A stretch of 64,000 bases of DNA from Bugula neritina (Eukaryota > Bryozoa > Gymnolaemata > Cheilostomatida > Bugulidae): positions 10,741,318 to 10,805,317 of the forward strand of contig OZ037772.1 of the NCBI GenBank assembly GCA_964035545.1, given 5' to 3'. The translations under genes were made by a program, and so were the position numbers. Below the pieces are notes generated by a model. The model worked only from the letters and a program-made list of their open reading frames with translations. It ran no database searches and had not been told where the DNA came from. This document shows, piece by piece, positions 25,424 through 38,280 of this stretch (positions are counted from its first letter, which is position 1; every line of letters begins with the position of its first letter).

Positions 25424-25875
25424 TTTGCTGCATGGGAATCTATGCATGAAAACGTGAATTTACAGTATTTGTATTTGTATTTGATCAAAAACGAGGTGTA
25501 GTGAGTCCAGCCAAAACAAACTTCAACGAGAAGGAATTCGTACATAATACTTCTGAAGATAGATCTACAAAACAGGTTAGGCTCACTAAACACAGAAAAT
25601 GGCAGACCAAGATGAAACATTTTTGATGTCTTTTCTGTAGTAACAAAGCTAAATGCAAAAGTAATCTAACCAAGCATATGAGAGTACAAACAAAAGAAAT
25701 GCCATTTGCCTTCAAAATCTGTGGTCACGCTTTTACTCAGCAAGGTAATTTCACATTGCACACATGAGGAAACACACTGAAGAAAACAATTCTACTGTAT
25801 TAACTGTGTGGCTACAAGGCTGCTCAGAGAGTACGTCCTGTTTGTTGTGTGAAAAAACACAAACAAAAAACCTGA
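25424..25875 (+). pseudogene. Decayed type B finger segment after unit 7
   Basis: Opens in-frame after the TGA but has lost bases around 25465 (CAGTATTTGTATTTGTATTTG). A TGA sits inside the first finger (ATTTTTGATGTC at about 25620). The second finger reads [13 protein letters not shown], again Phe for Cys. Confidence 0.6.
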
Positions 25876-26891
25876 CTTGCTGGTGAAGTTAGAGAATGTG
25901 TGTTTACAAAGATGTGTTGTTAGGCAGTGAATTTCTCATTCCGAACTCGATGCAGAAGAACTAACATACTGTTATCTCTTTGTTAGACACAACACATTTG
26001 AGAATCTACAAGAAACTGCATCTGTCTGCAAAGGCTTTGTGGAACTGCATTAGAACATACAACTTACACATATTTGCAAAAATAGATGATATAAATTACA
26101 AAATTCAGATGTAGACACATTATAATTATCTATGTCTAATATCCAGTTAGACAAGAGACTTATTGCTTGTACCCTAACTTATTCAATAATATTATAAATG
26201 AATCTTTTTGCACTCCATGCCAGGTTTTAACTTTCAACTTTGAAGTCTATATGGTGTCTTAGCAAAATAATTATGTATCTGCAATATCCATTGGTTCGAA
26301 TTATGCTCTTTTTACCAATTAAAACGTTTTTTATCTATATTTATAGTGAGTCATAAACTTAAATCATTATTGTTTTAGTTGATTACATTTCTTAGTTATT
26401 ATTGATAGATTATTTTGATAGTTTCAATTCTGATATTGTCTCCAATTAAAACATCTTCATGCCAGAGTAACATCTACGTTACAACAGATTTAACTCATAC
26501 ATTAGTTTTTTAATTCTAATTAAAAAAAATCTTTGTGCATTAATATTCATTTCACCAAGTAATACATACGTCTTATATATATTCAATTAATAATGCAAAC
26601 AATGAATTTACACCATATGACACTATAGTATCCTGACTATACATGAACGATCATTGCTTTAGAGTTGGGTTTCTATAATTACAACAGCTTTAAATTGCAA
26701 GGTAGCTAAATGAATAGCAATAAAATGCTTTAGTAAACAGCTAACCTGTGATATTGTCAATGAAAGATTTAAAACATATTTTATCTTGTTAACTCTACAT
26801 CTTAATTTTATAGTCAATATTTAACTTTAAATTTAAATTGCAAGATATTATTTCTTCTTCTTCTCAGCTGTGTTAAGCTAGGTCATCCAAC
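25876..26891. other. Spacer between units 7 and 8
   Basis: No gene seen. Flank type I, shortened: TTCTATAATTACAA is fused directly to CAGCTTTAAATTGC at about 26685, removing the part that carries the SINE-like head elsewhere. Confidence 0.5.
26685..26891 (+). promoter_or_regulatory. Conserved upstream block, unit 8
   Basis: Core CAGCTTTAAATTGCAAGGTAGC, the AAACAGCTAACC segment and a TTCTTCTTCTTCTCAG pyrimidine tract before the leader TAAGCTAGGTCATCC. Unit 7 shares that leader but not the rest. Confidence 0.35.
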
Positions 26892-29139
26892 ATGTTTGTG
26901 TGTCCACCGTGTAAGTATACAACATTATAAAAAACTTGCAAGCTAATTGTCAATATTTGAAACAAACATCGTAAAACATGTAGAGACAATGTGTTAGTAA
27001 TTTGGTTTAAGTATAAATATGTAATAAGTTTCTTTATCTATCATGTTACATTTGCTGACCAACAGAAGATTCTTCAAGCATCTAATCACTACAAACAGGA
27101 AACATATCACTTTGCTGACTGGGAGACTTTTTATGATAGTTTAGACTCTGCAGAACAATATAAACATCCAGTAAACTCAGACACTTCTACTTCTACTCTC
27201 ACTGCAGACACTCAACATTTTTTTAAAATGCCACCTGCTGTATCTGACACTTACCTACCAAATAGTACTGCGATAGAACTTTCTGATTGCTGGGAGAACA
27301 TAACTACAAATCAGAATTCCTCTACTGTAACCTTAGTTACTTCAACTTCCACAATCAATGCAAACAATCAAAGCTCTGTCAGCACAGAAGCTACAGTGTA
27401 TGACAACTATCTACATCGAGAAGAACCTAATGTTCCTCTGTCTGAAGTTATCTCTGAGGCTTTTACAGTTTTAGGACTGAATATTACATCAGATTTCAAC
27501 TCAACTGGTGAGTCTTTCTGAATAGTTGTAAATTCAATTTATTATTAACTTTCAAAATAAATCTTCTAAAAGAATTGTTCATGAGAAGATAGAATTACCA
27601 TGAGTTTGATTAGGTAATTGACACGTAATTATAAATAATAATTGTAAAAATCAACTACATTAGATATGTAAATAAATACAATTACAACTACAATCAAACT
27701 TTCATACATCAGTTACCAATTACATTCAATTACTTGAAAAAAATGTAAATAATTACAACCAATTTAAATTACAAATAACAATTACTCCAACCCTGATATG
27801 TACTCTCTATAAGTATTATCTTGTATACTAACATGCACAAATTCAACAGTATTAGTAGCATAGAAACTCATGCAAATTTGCTTTTAAAATTAAGTAATAC
27901 ATTTTTGTAAAAATCATAATGCTTAAATGAAATGTACTTTTACAACCACTTGTATATACTTGCGTAACTAGCCTAAATCAAATTTTTTCTTATTTTGGAA
28001 ATATGTCTACATAGCTGTACCATACTTAAGGAGTTTTGCATTAGCCAACAAAATTGTAAAATTATCATTTACTATCATCTATCGAAAGCCTATAATGTAA
28101 TGCAACATAATATCACTTGTACCAAAGTTTGATTAGCCAGAAGTGATGTTAAAATGTTAGAGATACTGTTTTATGTTTTTGTTTTGCAGATCAAACTCAA
28201 ACGGATTTGAAGATAAGAAACTTTTGTGTCAGTCTAGTTGATACAATTTTCAAAATGGCAGATGACTATAAGGTGTTTAGCAGGTTATACAAAGATACAG
28301 AACATAGTGCTTGTGATACACTGGATACTGATAGAGCACCTTGTAGAGATGAACAGGATCAAAAAGATGCTCCGGTGAAAGATGTGAGAACATGGTCTAA
28401 TGCTAAAACACCTGCGTGTGACACCTGGAAAAGCAAATTAACTGAAAAACCTTCTGAAAAGAAAACAGTTTCTTTTCGTGTTTTAAATAATTCATTTGCT
28501 CAAAATTATTGCACAACTTCAAATATGAACCAACGCATTGGAAAGAAGCCCTTTGAATGTGATGTCTGTAAGAAGAAATTTATTTGCAAAAAATCTTTAA
28601 AATCACACAAGAGAAAACACACTATCGATAAACCATTTGATTGTGAAGTCTGTGGTGAAACCTTTACAAAGAAATCTCATCTTACTAAACACAGAAGAAC
28701 TTACACAGGAGAGAAGCCATTTGTCTGTGAAGTTTGTGGTCATGCTTTCACTCAGAAACCTCATCTCACCAAACATTTAAAAACACATTCTGGAGAGAAG
28801 CCATTTGTTTGTGGAGTTTGTAATTATGCTTTTGCTTTGAAAGGTAATCTCACTAAACACATGAGAATCCACACTGGTGAGAAGCCATTTGTCTGCAAAG
28901 TCTGTGGTCACGCTTTTACTCGTCAAAGTACTCTCATAATACATGAGAGAAGACATACTGGAGAAAAACCTTTTCAGTGCACTCAATGTAACTATAAGTC
29001 AGTGCGGCAGGCTGACCTCACTCTGCACATGAGAATACACACTGGAGAGAAACCTTTTCAGTGTAAACTATGTGACTACAAAGCTGCTCAGAAAGGAAGT
29101 CTTGTTCAACATATGAAAAAACACAACAAAGAAACTTGA
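26892..29139 (+). CDS. C2H2 zinc-finger gene, unit 8 (type C, 7 fingers; intron 1 acceptor lost)
   Basis: Exons by homology: 26892..26910 (MFVCPP), about 27052..27507, and 28190..29139. The acceptor of intron 1 reads GTTACAT where the others have GTTACAG, so the AG is gone. The next AGs (after CAACAG and CAGAAG) would put a stop in frame. Translation may instead start at ATG 27228 in exon 2, giving a protein without the [11 protein letters not shown] part, or the gene is impaired. Exon 3 is type C: after the common start it switches to TPACDTWKSKL and NNSFAQNYC, then seven fingers beginning CDVC and CEVC. With exon 1 joined it would be 474 aa. The rest of the frame is undamaged. Confidence 0.6.
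27614..27795 (+). repeat. Intron 2 GTAATTG/CAATTAC repeat, unit 8
   Basis: Well preserved, ends ACTCCAACCCTG. Confidence 0.5.
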
Positions 29140-30770
29140 AATGCTGCATGGGGATATATGCCTGAAAACATGCATTTTCAGAAGCATGTTATTTTACGGT
29201 AAGTAGATTTTACATGTATGATGGTAGAAAAACTTCTTCACTTCTTTTTTGAGTTTGACACATATTATAGTAATTCACACTCTACAGGAAAGAACATGTA
29301 CGTGTATATAACCATTACATAGAAGCTCTATAGTGTTTTTTTCTTTCTATCAGAAGTTTGTATTGCTAACAATATTTGTAAAACTGCCTAATGAAAGTTG
29401 CTGAAACCAAACTTCATTCCACACAATATTATAATGGTGATATACAACATTAGGTGGAGATAATCTTTGTAAACCAACCTACCCATGAATTTATATAAAT
29501 CTATTTATAACTGTTTACTCTCTAGTTTTAGCCATTGAAAAGTTCTTCAGTATCATGACAAGTCACATGTAGCCTACAGATGATTGCTTCCAATTCCGCT
29601 CTTCTTTTTTGCCAAAATTTGGTGATTATAGTTTGAGAACCTAGTTCTATATGATGTTAATTTTTATTTAAATTGGAAAGATATAGCTTTAGTTGATTAA
29701 ATTATAATTGCATCATTTCTGCTATAAAATTCACCTGGTGGGAGCAGTTTTTTTTAAGTAAATTATAGCGTTCATTTATTCAAAAAATGTTATATCAGTT
29801 TTATTGCTTGTAATTTAAGTACTTTTGTTATAAAACTGAATAAATATTATTTTAACTAACTACATAAACAGCATGGCCTATTTTATATCAGCTAGCATGC
29901 TTCAATGAGAGCCCCATGTACACAAACAATATATGAAAGTGGGTTATTTAGTTCTCAGATTCCTACATTTTGTTTTCAAAATTGTTTCCATAATTATAAC
30001 AAGATACAATATTACTCTTAGCACGGAATTTAAACCATAAAACAAGTATATATGGAGAGGAACAACTGATTTAGAGTTATCTTTCTTTTCAGTTATCAAG
30101 CAGTGATTTTTTTACTCAGCACAAGCAGTTCAATAATTTTACTTAAAAAACTGCTAAATTAGTAAATATTGATTGCAAAGAATACATATTTTATATAAAC
30201 ATATCCTTATAAAAGTCAAGATGGTACATTACTTTGACGTTTCACTTTATTGAAACATCAGGCATAAAAACAAAGGACCTTTTTGTTGCAAAGTCAAGAA
30301 ATGAGACAAATTGGCATGCAGTACTGAACATCTTTTATAACAGTAGAAAACTTTTTGTTTAAAATTGTTCGTTTTAAATTATGTGATAATGCCCTCATCA
30401 CATTTTATATTTACTGAATATTATTTTCTTTTGCCAATGTTTTTTGTATATCTTTATAATAATTCTGTAAGTCAACTCTGATAAACACACATAACAAAAT
30501 ATTGTCCCACAGTCAATAGAACAATTTCTTGGCTTGACTTTAGTCAGAGATTACCATTGTTCATTCAGCTTTAAACTGCAAGGCAGCTAACTAGCTGTAT
30601 AGCAAAATGCTATAGTAAATGGCTAACCTTTAAGATTGTCAATAAAAGATTTATAGCATATTTTATCCTATGAAATATCTACTCTCATGTCATAGTCAAT
30701 ATTTATTTGTTTTAATTTTATTTACACTAATTTATATCCTTGTTTCTCAGCAATAGCTAAATCATCCAAC
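29140..30770. other. Spacer between units 8 and 9 (flank type II)
   Basis: No gene seen. Matches the spacers after units 3, 9 and 10 along most of its length; AATAAA at 29839..29844. Conserved upstream block of unit 9 from 30565. Confidence 0.55.
30565..30770 (+). promoter_or_regulatory. Conserved upstream block, unit 9
   Basis: Complete block ending TTTCTCAGCAATAGCTAAATC before CAACATG. Confidence 0.4.
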
Positions 30771-33051
30771 ATGTCTGTGTACCACCATGAATGTAAGTAT
30801 ATCATTCTGTAAAACTTGCAAACTGCATGTCAATATTTGCAACAGACAGCGTAAAGCATGTAGAGACAACTTCTTAGTAAGTTTACTTATGTATGTAAGT
30901 CTCTTCTTTATCATGTTTCAGTTGTTGACCAACAGGAGATTATTGAAGCATCTAATCACTACAAACAGGAAACATATCACTTTGCTGACTGGGAGACTTT
31001 TTATGATAGTTTAGACTCTGCAGAACAATATAAACATTCAGTAAACTCAGACACTTCTACTTCTACTCTCACTGCAGACACTCAACCTGTTATTAACATG
31101 CCACTTGCTGTATTTGACACTTACCTACCCAATGGTGCTGTCAGGGAACATTCTGATTGCTGGGAGAATGTAACTACAAATCAAAATTCCTCCACTGTAA
31201 ACCTAAATACTTCAACTTACACAATCAATGCAAGCAATCAAAGCTCTGTCAGCACAGAAGCTACAGTATATAACTACTATCTACATCGAGAAGAACCTGA
31301 TGTTCCTCTGTCTGAAGTTATCTCTGAAGCTTTTACAGTCTTAGGACTGAATATTACATCAGATGTCAACTCAACTGGTGAGTCTTTCTGAATAGTTGTA
31401 AATTCATTTTAATAACCTTCAAAATAAATCTTTTAAAAAGAATTGTTTCTGAGAATATAGAATTACCATAAGTTTGATTAGGTAATTGACATGTAGTTAT
31501 AACGTAATTGTAAAAATTAATTACATTGGATATGCAATTAATTACAATTACAACTACAATCACATTTGTATACATCAGTTACAAATTACAATCAATTACT
31601 TGAAAAAATGTAAATAATTACAACTAATTTCGATTACAAATTACAATTACCCCAACCCTGATATGTACTCTCTATAAACATTATCACTTATACTAGCATG
31701 CACAAATTCAGCAGTATTGTTTGCATAGAAACTCATGCAGTTTTGCATTTATAAGTAATACTTTTTGTGAAAATCATAATGCCTATATGAAATGTACTTT
31801 TAGAACCACTTCTATGTACATACATAACTAACTTAAATAAAATGTTTTCCTATTATGAAAATACGTCTACATAGCTGTACTATACAAAGAGTCTTGCAAT
31901 ATCAGTTTTGCAAAATTATTTTCTATACTAGTTTATCAAAAGCCTATAATATAATGCGTCATAACATAGTTTGTGCTGATAAATTTGATGAGCCAGAAGT
32001 GATGTTGAAATGTTACAGATACTGTTTTATGTTTTATTTTACAGATCTAACTCAAGCGGATTTAAAGATAAGAAACTTTTGTGTCAGTCTAGTTGATACA
32101 ATTTTCAAAATGGCAGATGACTATAAGGTGTTTAGCAGGTTATACAAAGATACAAAGCGTGGTGCTTGTGATACACTGGGTACCGATAGAGTACCTTGTA
32201 GAGATGAACAGGGTCAAAAAGATGTTCTGGTGAAAGATGTGAGAGCAAAGTCTAATGCTAAACACCAAAAATTGCAGGCAAGGATAAAATACTTTCAATG
32301 TCTTTTATGTACTTACAAGACTCAACATAAAAGTAGTCTTACCCAGCATTTGAGAGTACACACAAAAGAAAAACCATTTGTATGTAAAGTCTGTGGTCAT
32401 GCTTTTACTCAGCGAAGTAATCTCACTACACACATGAGAAGACATACTAGAGAGAAACCTTTTCAGTGTGATCAATGTGACTATAAGGCTGTACAGCAAG
32501 CTAGTCTTACAGCACACATGATGAAACATACTAGAGAAAAACCTTTTCAGTGTGATCAATGTGACTATAAGACCAGAGTTAAGAGTGCTATTATTAGGCA
32601 CAAAAGGAGACACACCGGGTGTAAACCATTTGAGTGTAATATTTGTAAAAAGGCTTTTAGTCAAAAACCCACCCTACTTTCACACATACGCACTCATACA
32701 GGAGAGAAACCATTTGAGTGCAATGTATGTGACTATAAAACTGGAAGAAAAAGTAATCTTATTCAGCACATGAAAAAACACACTGGAGAGAAACCATTTG
32801 AGTGCAATGTATGTGACTATAAAAGTGGAAGAAAAAGTAATCTTATTCAGCACATGAAAAAACACACCGGAGAAAAACCTTTTCATTGCACACATTGTGA
32901 ATACAAATCAGCACATAAAAGTGATATCACTGTGCACATGAGGAAACACACTGGGGAGAAACCATTCCACTGTAAACTATGTGACTACAAGGCTGCTCAG
33001 AAAGTACATCTTGTTCACCATATTGTAAAAAAACACAACAAAGAAACTTGA
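30771..33051 (+). CDS. C2H2 zinc-finger protein, unit 9 (type A, 9 fingers, internal finger duplication)
   Basis: Predicted 494 aa, exons 30771..30792, 30922..31377 and 32045..33051, phase 1 introns. Nine fingers. Fingers 6 and 7 are almost the same at protein level: both read CNVCDYK(T/S)GRKSNLIQH, and the DNA repeat spans about 32707-32874 as two 84-bp copies. Compared with unit 3 it lacks the CDHC finger, so the count is kept at nine. The last finger has an extra residue between its histidines (HHIVKKH). No fossil type B segment follows; flank type II. Confidence 0.75.
31482..31660 (+). repeat. Intron 2 GTAATTG/CAATTAC repeat, unit 9
   Basis: Well preserved, ends CCCCAACCCTG like the copy in unit 4. 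Confidence 0.5.
32707..32874 (+). repeat. 84-bp tandem duplication of one zinc finger
   Basis: Two consecutive 84-bp segments encode one finger plus linker each; they differ at only a few bases (ACTGG versus AGTGG in TGRKSN/SGRKSN). It is exactly one finger module long, so the frame is kept. Confidence 0.8.
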
Positions 33052-34442
33052 CTTGCTGCATAATTATGGGGATGTATGCATGAAAACATACATTTACAGA
33101 AGCATGTTATTTTACAGTAAGTAGATTTTACATGTGTGATATGGTAGAAAAACTTCTTCACTGCTATCTTTGAGTTTGACACATATTATAGTATTTCACA
33201 CTGTATAGGAAAGAATATGTAAGTGTATAACAATTACATCTTAGCTCCCTATAGATAGTGCTTTTTTCTTTCTGTCAGAAGTTTGTATTGCTAACATTAG
33301 CTGTCAAACTGCCTAATGGAAGTGCTAAAACCAACCTTTATTCCAGACAATATTATAGTAATCTACAAAATTAAGTTGAGATAATATTTGTAAACTAACC
33401 TATCCATGAATTTATATAAATCTATTTATAACTGTTGGCTCTCTGGTTTTAGCCATTGAAAAGTTCTTCAGTATCATGACGAGTCACATGTACAGATAAC
33501 TGCTTCCAATTCCGCTCTTTTTTTTTGACGAAATTGGGTGATTAGTTTGAGAACCTAGTTTTATATGATGTTAATTTTTATTTAAATTGGAAAGATATAG
33601 CTTTAGTTGATTAAATTATAATTGCATCATTTCTGCTATAAATTTCACCTGGTGGGAGCAGATTTTTTTAAGTAAATTATAGTGCTCATTCAATCAAAAA
33701 ATGTTATATCAGTTTTATTGCTTGTAATTTAAGTACTTTTGTTATAAAACATAATAAATTTTATTTTGAAAAACTACATAAACTGCGTGACCTATTCAAT
33801 ACCATAATTATAACAAGATACAATATTACTCTTAGCACCAAATTTAAACCATAAAACAAGTATATATGCAGAGAACTATATAGCAGATTTAGAGTTATCT
33901 CTCTTTTTATTATAATTTTCAGTTATTGAGCACAAGTTGAAATTTGAAATTTTGCTTCACGGAAACATTAGGCATAAAAACAAAGGACATATTTTTTGTT
34001 GCAAATTCAAAAAATGAGACAAGTTGGCAATACTGAGTATCTTTTATAACAGTAGAGAAATTTTTGCTTAGAAATGTTGTCATATTTTCACTGAGTATTG
34101 CTTTCTATTGCCAATGTTTTTTCGTATATCTTTATAATAGTTCTGTAAGCCAACTCTGATAAACATATAACAAAATGTTCTAATGCAGTCAATAGAAAGA
34201 ACTCCTGGCCTGATTTCAGTTAAAAATTACCATTGTTTAATCAGCTTTAAACTGCAAAGCAGCTAACTGAATAGCAAAATGCTGTAGTGAACAGCTAACC
34301 TATAATATTGTCAATAAAGGATTTATAGCATATTTTATCCTGAAAAATACCTACCCTAATGTCATAGTCAATATTTATTTATTTTAATTGTATTTACACT
34401 AATAATTATCATTGTTTCTCAGCAATATCTAGATCATCCAAC
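33052..34442. other. Spacer between units 9 and 10 (flank type II)
   Basis: No gene seen. Shorter than the other type II spacers because of deletions around 33795-33800 and 33930. The conserved upstream block starts at 34241. Confidence 0.5.
34241..34442 (+). promoter_or_regulatory. Conserved upstream block, unit 10
   Basis: Complete block ending TTTCTCAGCAATATCTAGATC before CAACATG. Confidence 0.4.
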
Positions 34443-36642
34443 ATGTCTGTGTACAACCATGAATGTAAGTATATCATTCTGTAAAGCCTACAAACTATAT
34501 GTCAAGATTTGCAACAGAAAGTGTAAAGCATGTGGAGACAACTTCTTAGTAAGTTTACTTATGTATTTTATAAATATCTTTGTTACCATGTTACAGTTGC
34601 TGACCACCAGGAGATTCTTCAAACATCTAATCACTACCAACAGGAAACATCTCACTATGCTGACTGGGAGACTTTTTATGATAGTTTAGACTCTGCAGAA
34701 CAATATAAACATCCAGTAAACTCAGACACTTCTTCTTCTACTCTCACTGCAAACACTCAACCTGTTCTTAAGTTGCCACCTGCTGTATCTGACACTTACC
34801 TACCAAATGGTACTGTCAGGGAAAATTATAATTGCTGGGAGAACATAACTACAAATCATAATTCTTCCTCTGTAACCTTAGTTCCTTCAACTTCCATAAT
34901 CAATGCAAGCAATCAAAACTCTGTCAGCACAGAAGCTACAGTATATAACAACTATCTACATCAAGATGAACCTGATGTTCCTCTGTCTGAAGTTATCTCT
35001 GAGGCTTTTGCAGTTTTAGGACTAAATATTTCATCAGATGTCAACTCAAGTGGTGAGTTTTTATGAATAGTTGTAAATTCATTTTAGTGACATTCAAAAT
35101 AAATCTTCTAAAAAAAATTGTTCATCAAAGATGAGAAGATACAATCACACTTTCATATATCAGTTACAAATTACATTCAATTACTTGAAAAAATGTAAAT
35201 AATTAAAAACAATTAAAATTACAAATTACAATTACTCCAACCCTGATATGTACTCTCTATAAATACTATCACTTATACTGGTGTACATAACTTCAACAGT
35301 ATTGGTAGCATATTAGAAACTCGTACAAGTTAGCATTTATAAGTAATATATTTTTAAAAGAAAATTAAATGAAATGTACTTTTATAACCACTTGCATATA
35401 CCTGCGTAACTTGCCTAAATCAAACTTTTTCCTATTCCGAGAATATGTCTTCATTATAGCTGTACTATATACAAAGAGTCTTGTATTAGCCAACAGAATT
35501 GCAGTAAAATTATCATTTACTAGTTCATCGAAAGCCTATAACGTAACACAAAATACTATAGGTTGCACTGATAAAATTGATATGAACTAGAAGTGATGCT
35601 GAAATGTTACAGATACTGTTTTACGTTTTGTTTTACAGATCAAACTCAAGCGGATTTAAAGATAAGAAACTTTGGTGTCAGTCTAGTTGATACAATTTTC
35701 AAAATGGCAGATGACTCTAAGGTGTTTAGCAGGTTATACAAAGATACAGAGCATAGTGCTTGTGATACACTGGGTACTGATAGAGCACCTTGTAGAGATG
35801 AACAGGATCAAAAAGATCCTCTGGTGAAAGATGTGAGAGCAAAATCTGATCCTAAACATAAAAAAATGCAGGCAAAGATAAAAGACTTTCAATGTCTTTT
35901 ATGTGCTTACAAGACTCAACATAAAAGTAATCTTACCCGGCATGTGAGAGTACACACAAAAGAAAAACCATTTGTCTGTGAAGTCTGTGGTCACGCTTTT
36001 ACTCAGCGAAGTAATCTCAAAGCACACATGAGAAGACATACAGGAGAAAAACCTTTTCAGTGTGATCACTGTGACTACAAGTCAGCAGAGCAAAGTAACT
36101 TCATAAAGCACATGAGAACGCACACTGGAGAAAGACCTTTTCAGTGTGATCAATGTGGCTATAAGGCTGTACAGCAAGCTAGTCTTACAGCACACATGAG
36201 AAGACACACTGGAGAGAAACCTTTTCAGTGTGATCAATGTGACTATAAAACCAGAGTTAAGAGTGCTATTATTGTGCACAAAAGAAGACACACTGGATGT
36301 AAACCATTTGAGTGTAATGTTTGTAAAAAGTCTTTCAGTCATAAACTCACTCTACTTTCACACATACGCACTCATACAGGTGAGAAACCATTTGAGTGCA
36401 ATGTATGTGACTATAAAACTGGAAGAAAAAGTAATCTTATTCAGCACATGAAAAAACACACCAGAGAAAAACCTTTTTATTGCACACATTGTGAATACAA
36501 ATCAGCACATAAAAATGATATCAATAGTCACATGAGAATACACACTGGAGAGAAACCATTTCACTGTAAACTATGTGACTACAAGGCTACTCAGAAAGTA
36601 CATCTTGTTTATCATATAAAAAAACACAACAAAGAAACTTGA
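34443..36642 (+). CDS. C2H2 zinc-finger protein, unit 10 (type A, 9 fingers)
   Basis: Predicted 493 aa, exons 34443..34464, 34597..35052 and 35639..36642, phase 1 introns. Exon 1 reads MSVYNHE. The exon 2 Met found in all other full units (MPPAV or similar) is changed to Leu here (LPPAVSD), so this copy must start upstream; this supports the micro-exon start for the family. Exon 3 is nearly the same as in unit 3, including the order of all nine fingers and the TGCKP linker. The last finger differs ([11 protein letters not shown]). Confidence 0.77.
35140..35245 (+). repeat. Partial intron 2 repeat, unit 10
   Basis: Only the right half of the repeat remains, from ACAATCACACTTTC to CTCCAACCCTG; the left half is deleted. 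Confidence 0.45.
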
Positions 36643-38280
36643 CTTCCTGCATGGGGATGTATGCATGAAAACGTGCATTTACAGAAGCATGTTATTTTAC
36701 AGTAAGTAGATTTTACATGTATGATGGTAGAAAAACCTCTTCACTGCTATCTTTGAGTTTGACACATATTATAGTATTTCACACTCTACAGGAAGAAACA
36801 TATACGTGTATAACCATTACATAGAAGCCCTCTATAGTGTTCTTTTCTTTCTATCAGAAGTTTGTATTGCTCACAATATTTGTAAAACCGCCTAATAAAA
36901 GTTGCTAAAACCAAACTTCATTCCACATAATATTATAATAGTGATATACAACATTAAGTTGAGATAATTTTTGTAAACTAACCTATCCATGAATTTATAT
37001 AAATCTATTTACAACTGTTGGTTCTCTGCTTTTAGCCAGTGAAAAATCGCTCAGTGTCATGACAAGCCATGTGTGTACAGATGACTGATTAGAATTCTGT
37101 TAGTTTTGCCAAAATTGGGTATTAGTTTGAAAACCTAATTTTATATGCTGTTAATTTTTCATTAAATTGGAAAGATGTAGCTTTAGTTGATTAAATTATA
37201 ACTGCATCATTTCTGCTATAAAATTCACCTGGTGGGAGCAGTTTTTTTAAGTAAATTATTATAATGCTCATTCAACCAGATAATGTTATATCAGTTTTAT
37301 TGCTTGTAATTTAGGTACTTTTGGTATGAAACATAATACATTTTATTTTGAAAAACTACATAAACTGCGTGACATATTATATACCAGCTTGTTTCAATAT
37401 GCTCCCCTCCCCCAGTATACAATCAATATATGAAAGTATATAGGTTAATTATTCTTGAATTCCTGCATTTTCTTTTTGAAATTGTTTCCAAAATTATAAC
37501 AAGATACAATATTACTCTTACCACAAAATTTAAACCATAAAACAAGTATACATGCAAAGAAACAACTGATCTAGAGTTATCTTTTTTTATTATGATTTTC
37601 AGTTATCAAGCAGTAATTTTTTTTTACTCAGCACAAGTAGTTCGATAATTTTACTTAGAAAACTGCTAAATTAGTAAATATAGCAATTGCAAAGAATACA
37701 TATTTTATATAAACATATCCTTATAAAAGTCAAAATGGTACATTACTTTGACGTTTCACTTCATTGAAACACTAAGCATAAAAACAAAGGACCTTTTTGT
37801 TACAAAGTCAAACAATGAGACAAATTGGCAATACTGAACATCTTTTATAACAGTAGAAAACTTTTTGTTTAAAATTGTTTGTTTTAAATCATGTGATAAT
37901 GTCCTCATCACATTTTATATTTACTGAAGATTGCTTTCTTTTGCCAATAATTTTTGTATATCTTTATAATAATTCTGTAAGTCAACTCTGATAAACATAT
38001 AACAAAATGTTCTACTGCAGTCGATAGAAAACACTCTTGGCTTGATTTTAGTCAGAGATTCACACTATTGTTCAATCAGCTTTAAACTGCAAAGCAGCTA
38101 ACTGTATAGCAATAAAATGCTTGAGTGAACAGCTAACCTATGATATGGTCAATGAAGGATTTATAGCATATTTTATCTTGTAAACTATATATCCTAATGT
38201 CATAGTCAAGATTTAATTCTTTTAACATTATTTACAATAATTTATATCATTGTTTCTCAGCAATATCTAGATCATCCAAC
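36643..38280. other. Spacer between units 10 and 11 (flank type II)
   Basis: No gene seen. Close to the spacer after unit 3. Conserved upstream block of unit 11 from 38076. Confidence 0.5.
38076..38280 (+). promoter_or_regulatory. Conserved upstream block, unit 11
   Basis: Complete block ending TTTCTCAGCAATATCTAGATC before CAACATG. Confidence 0.4.

Noticed and set aside
26991-27227. Upstream extension of unit 8 exon 2 into intron 1 as an N-terminus
   Set aside because: It starts with GTG, not ATG, and matches the intron of unit 7; only ATG 27228 is a realistic internal start.
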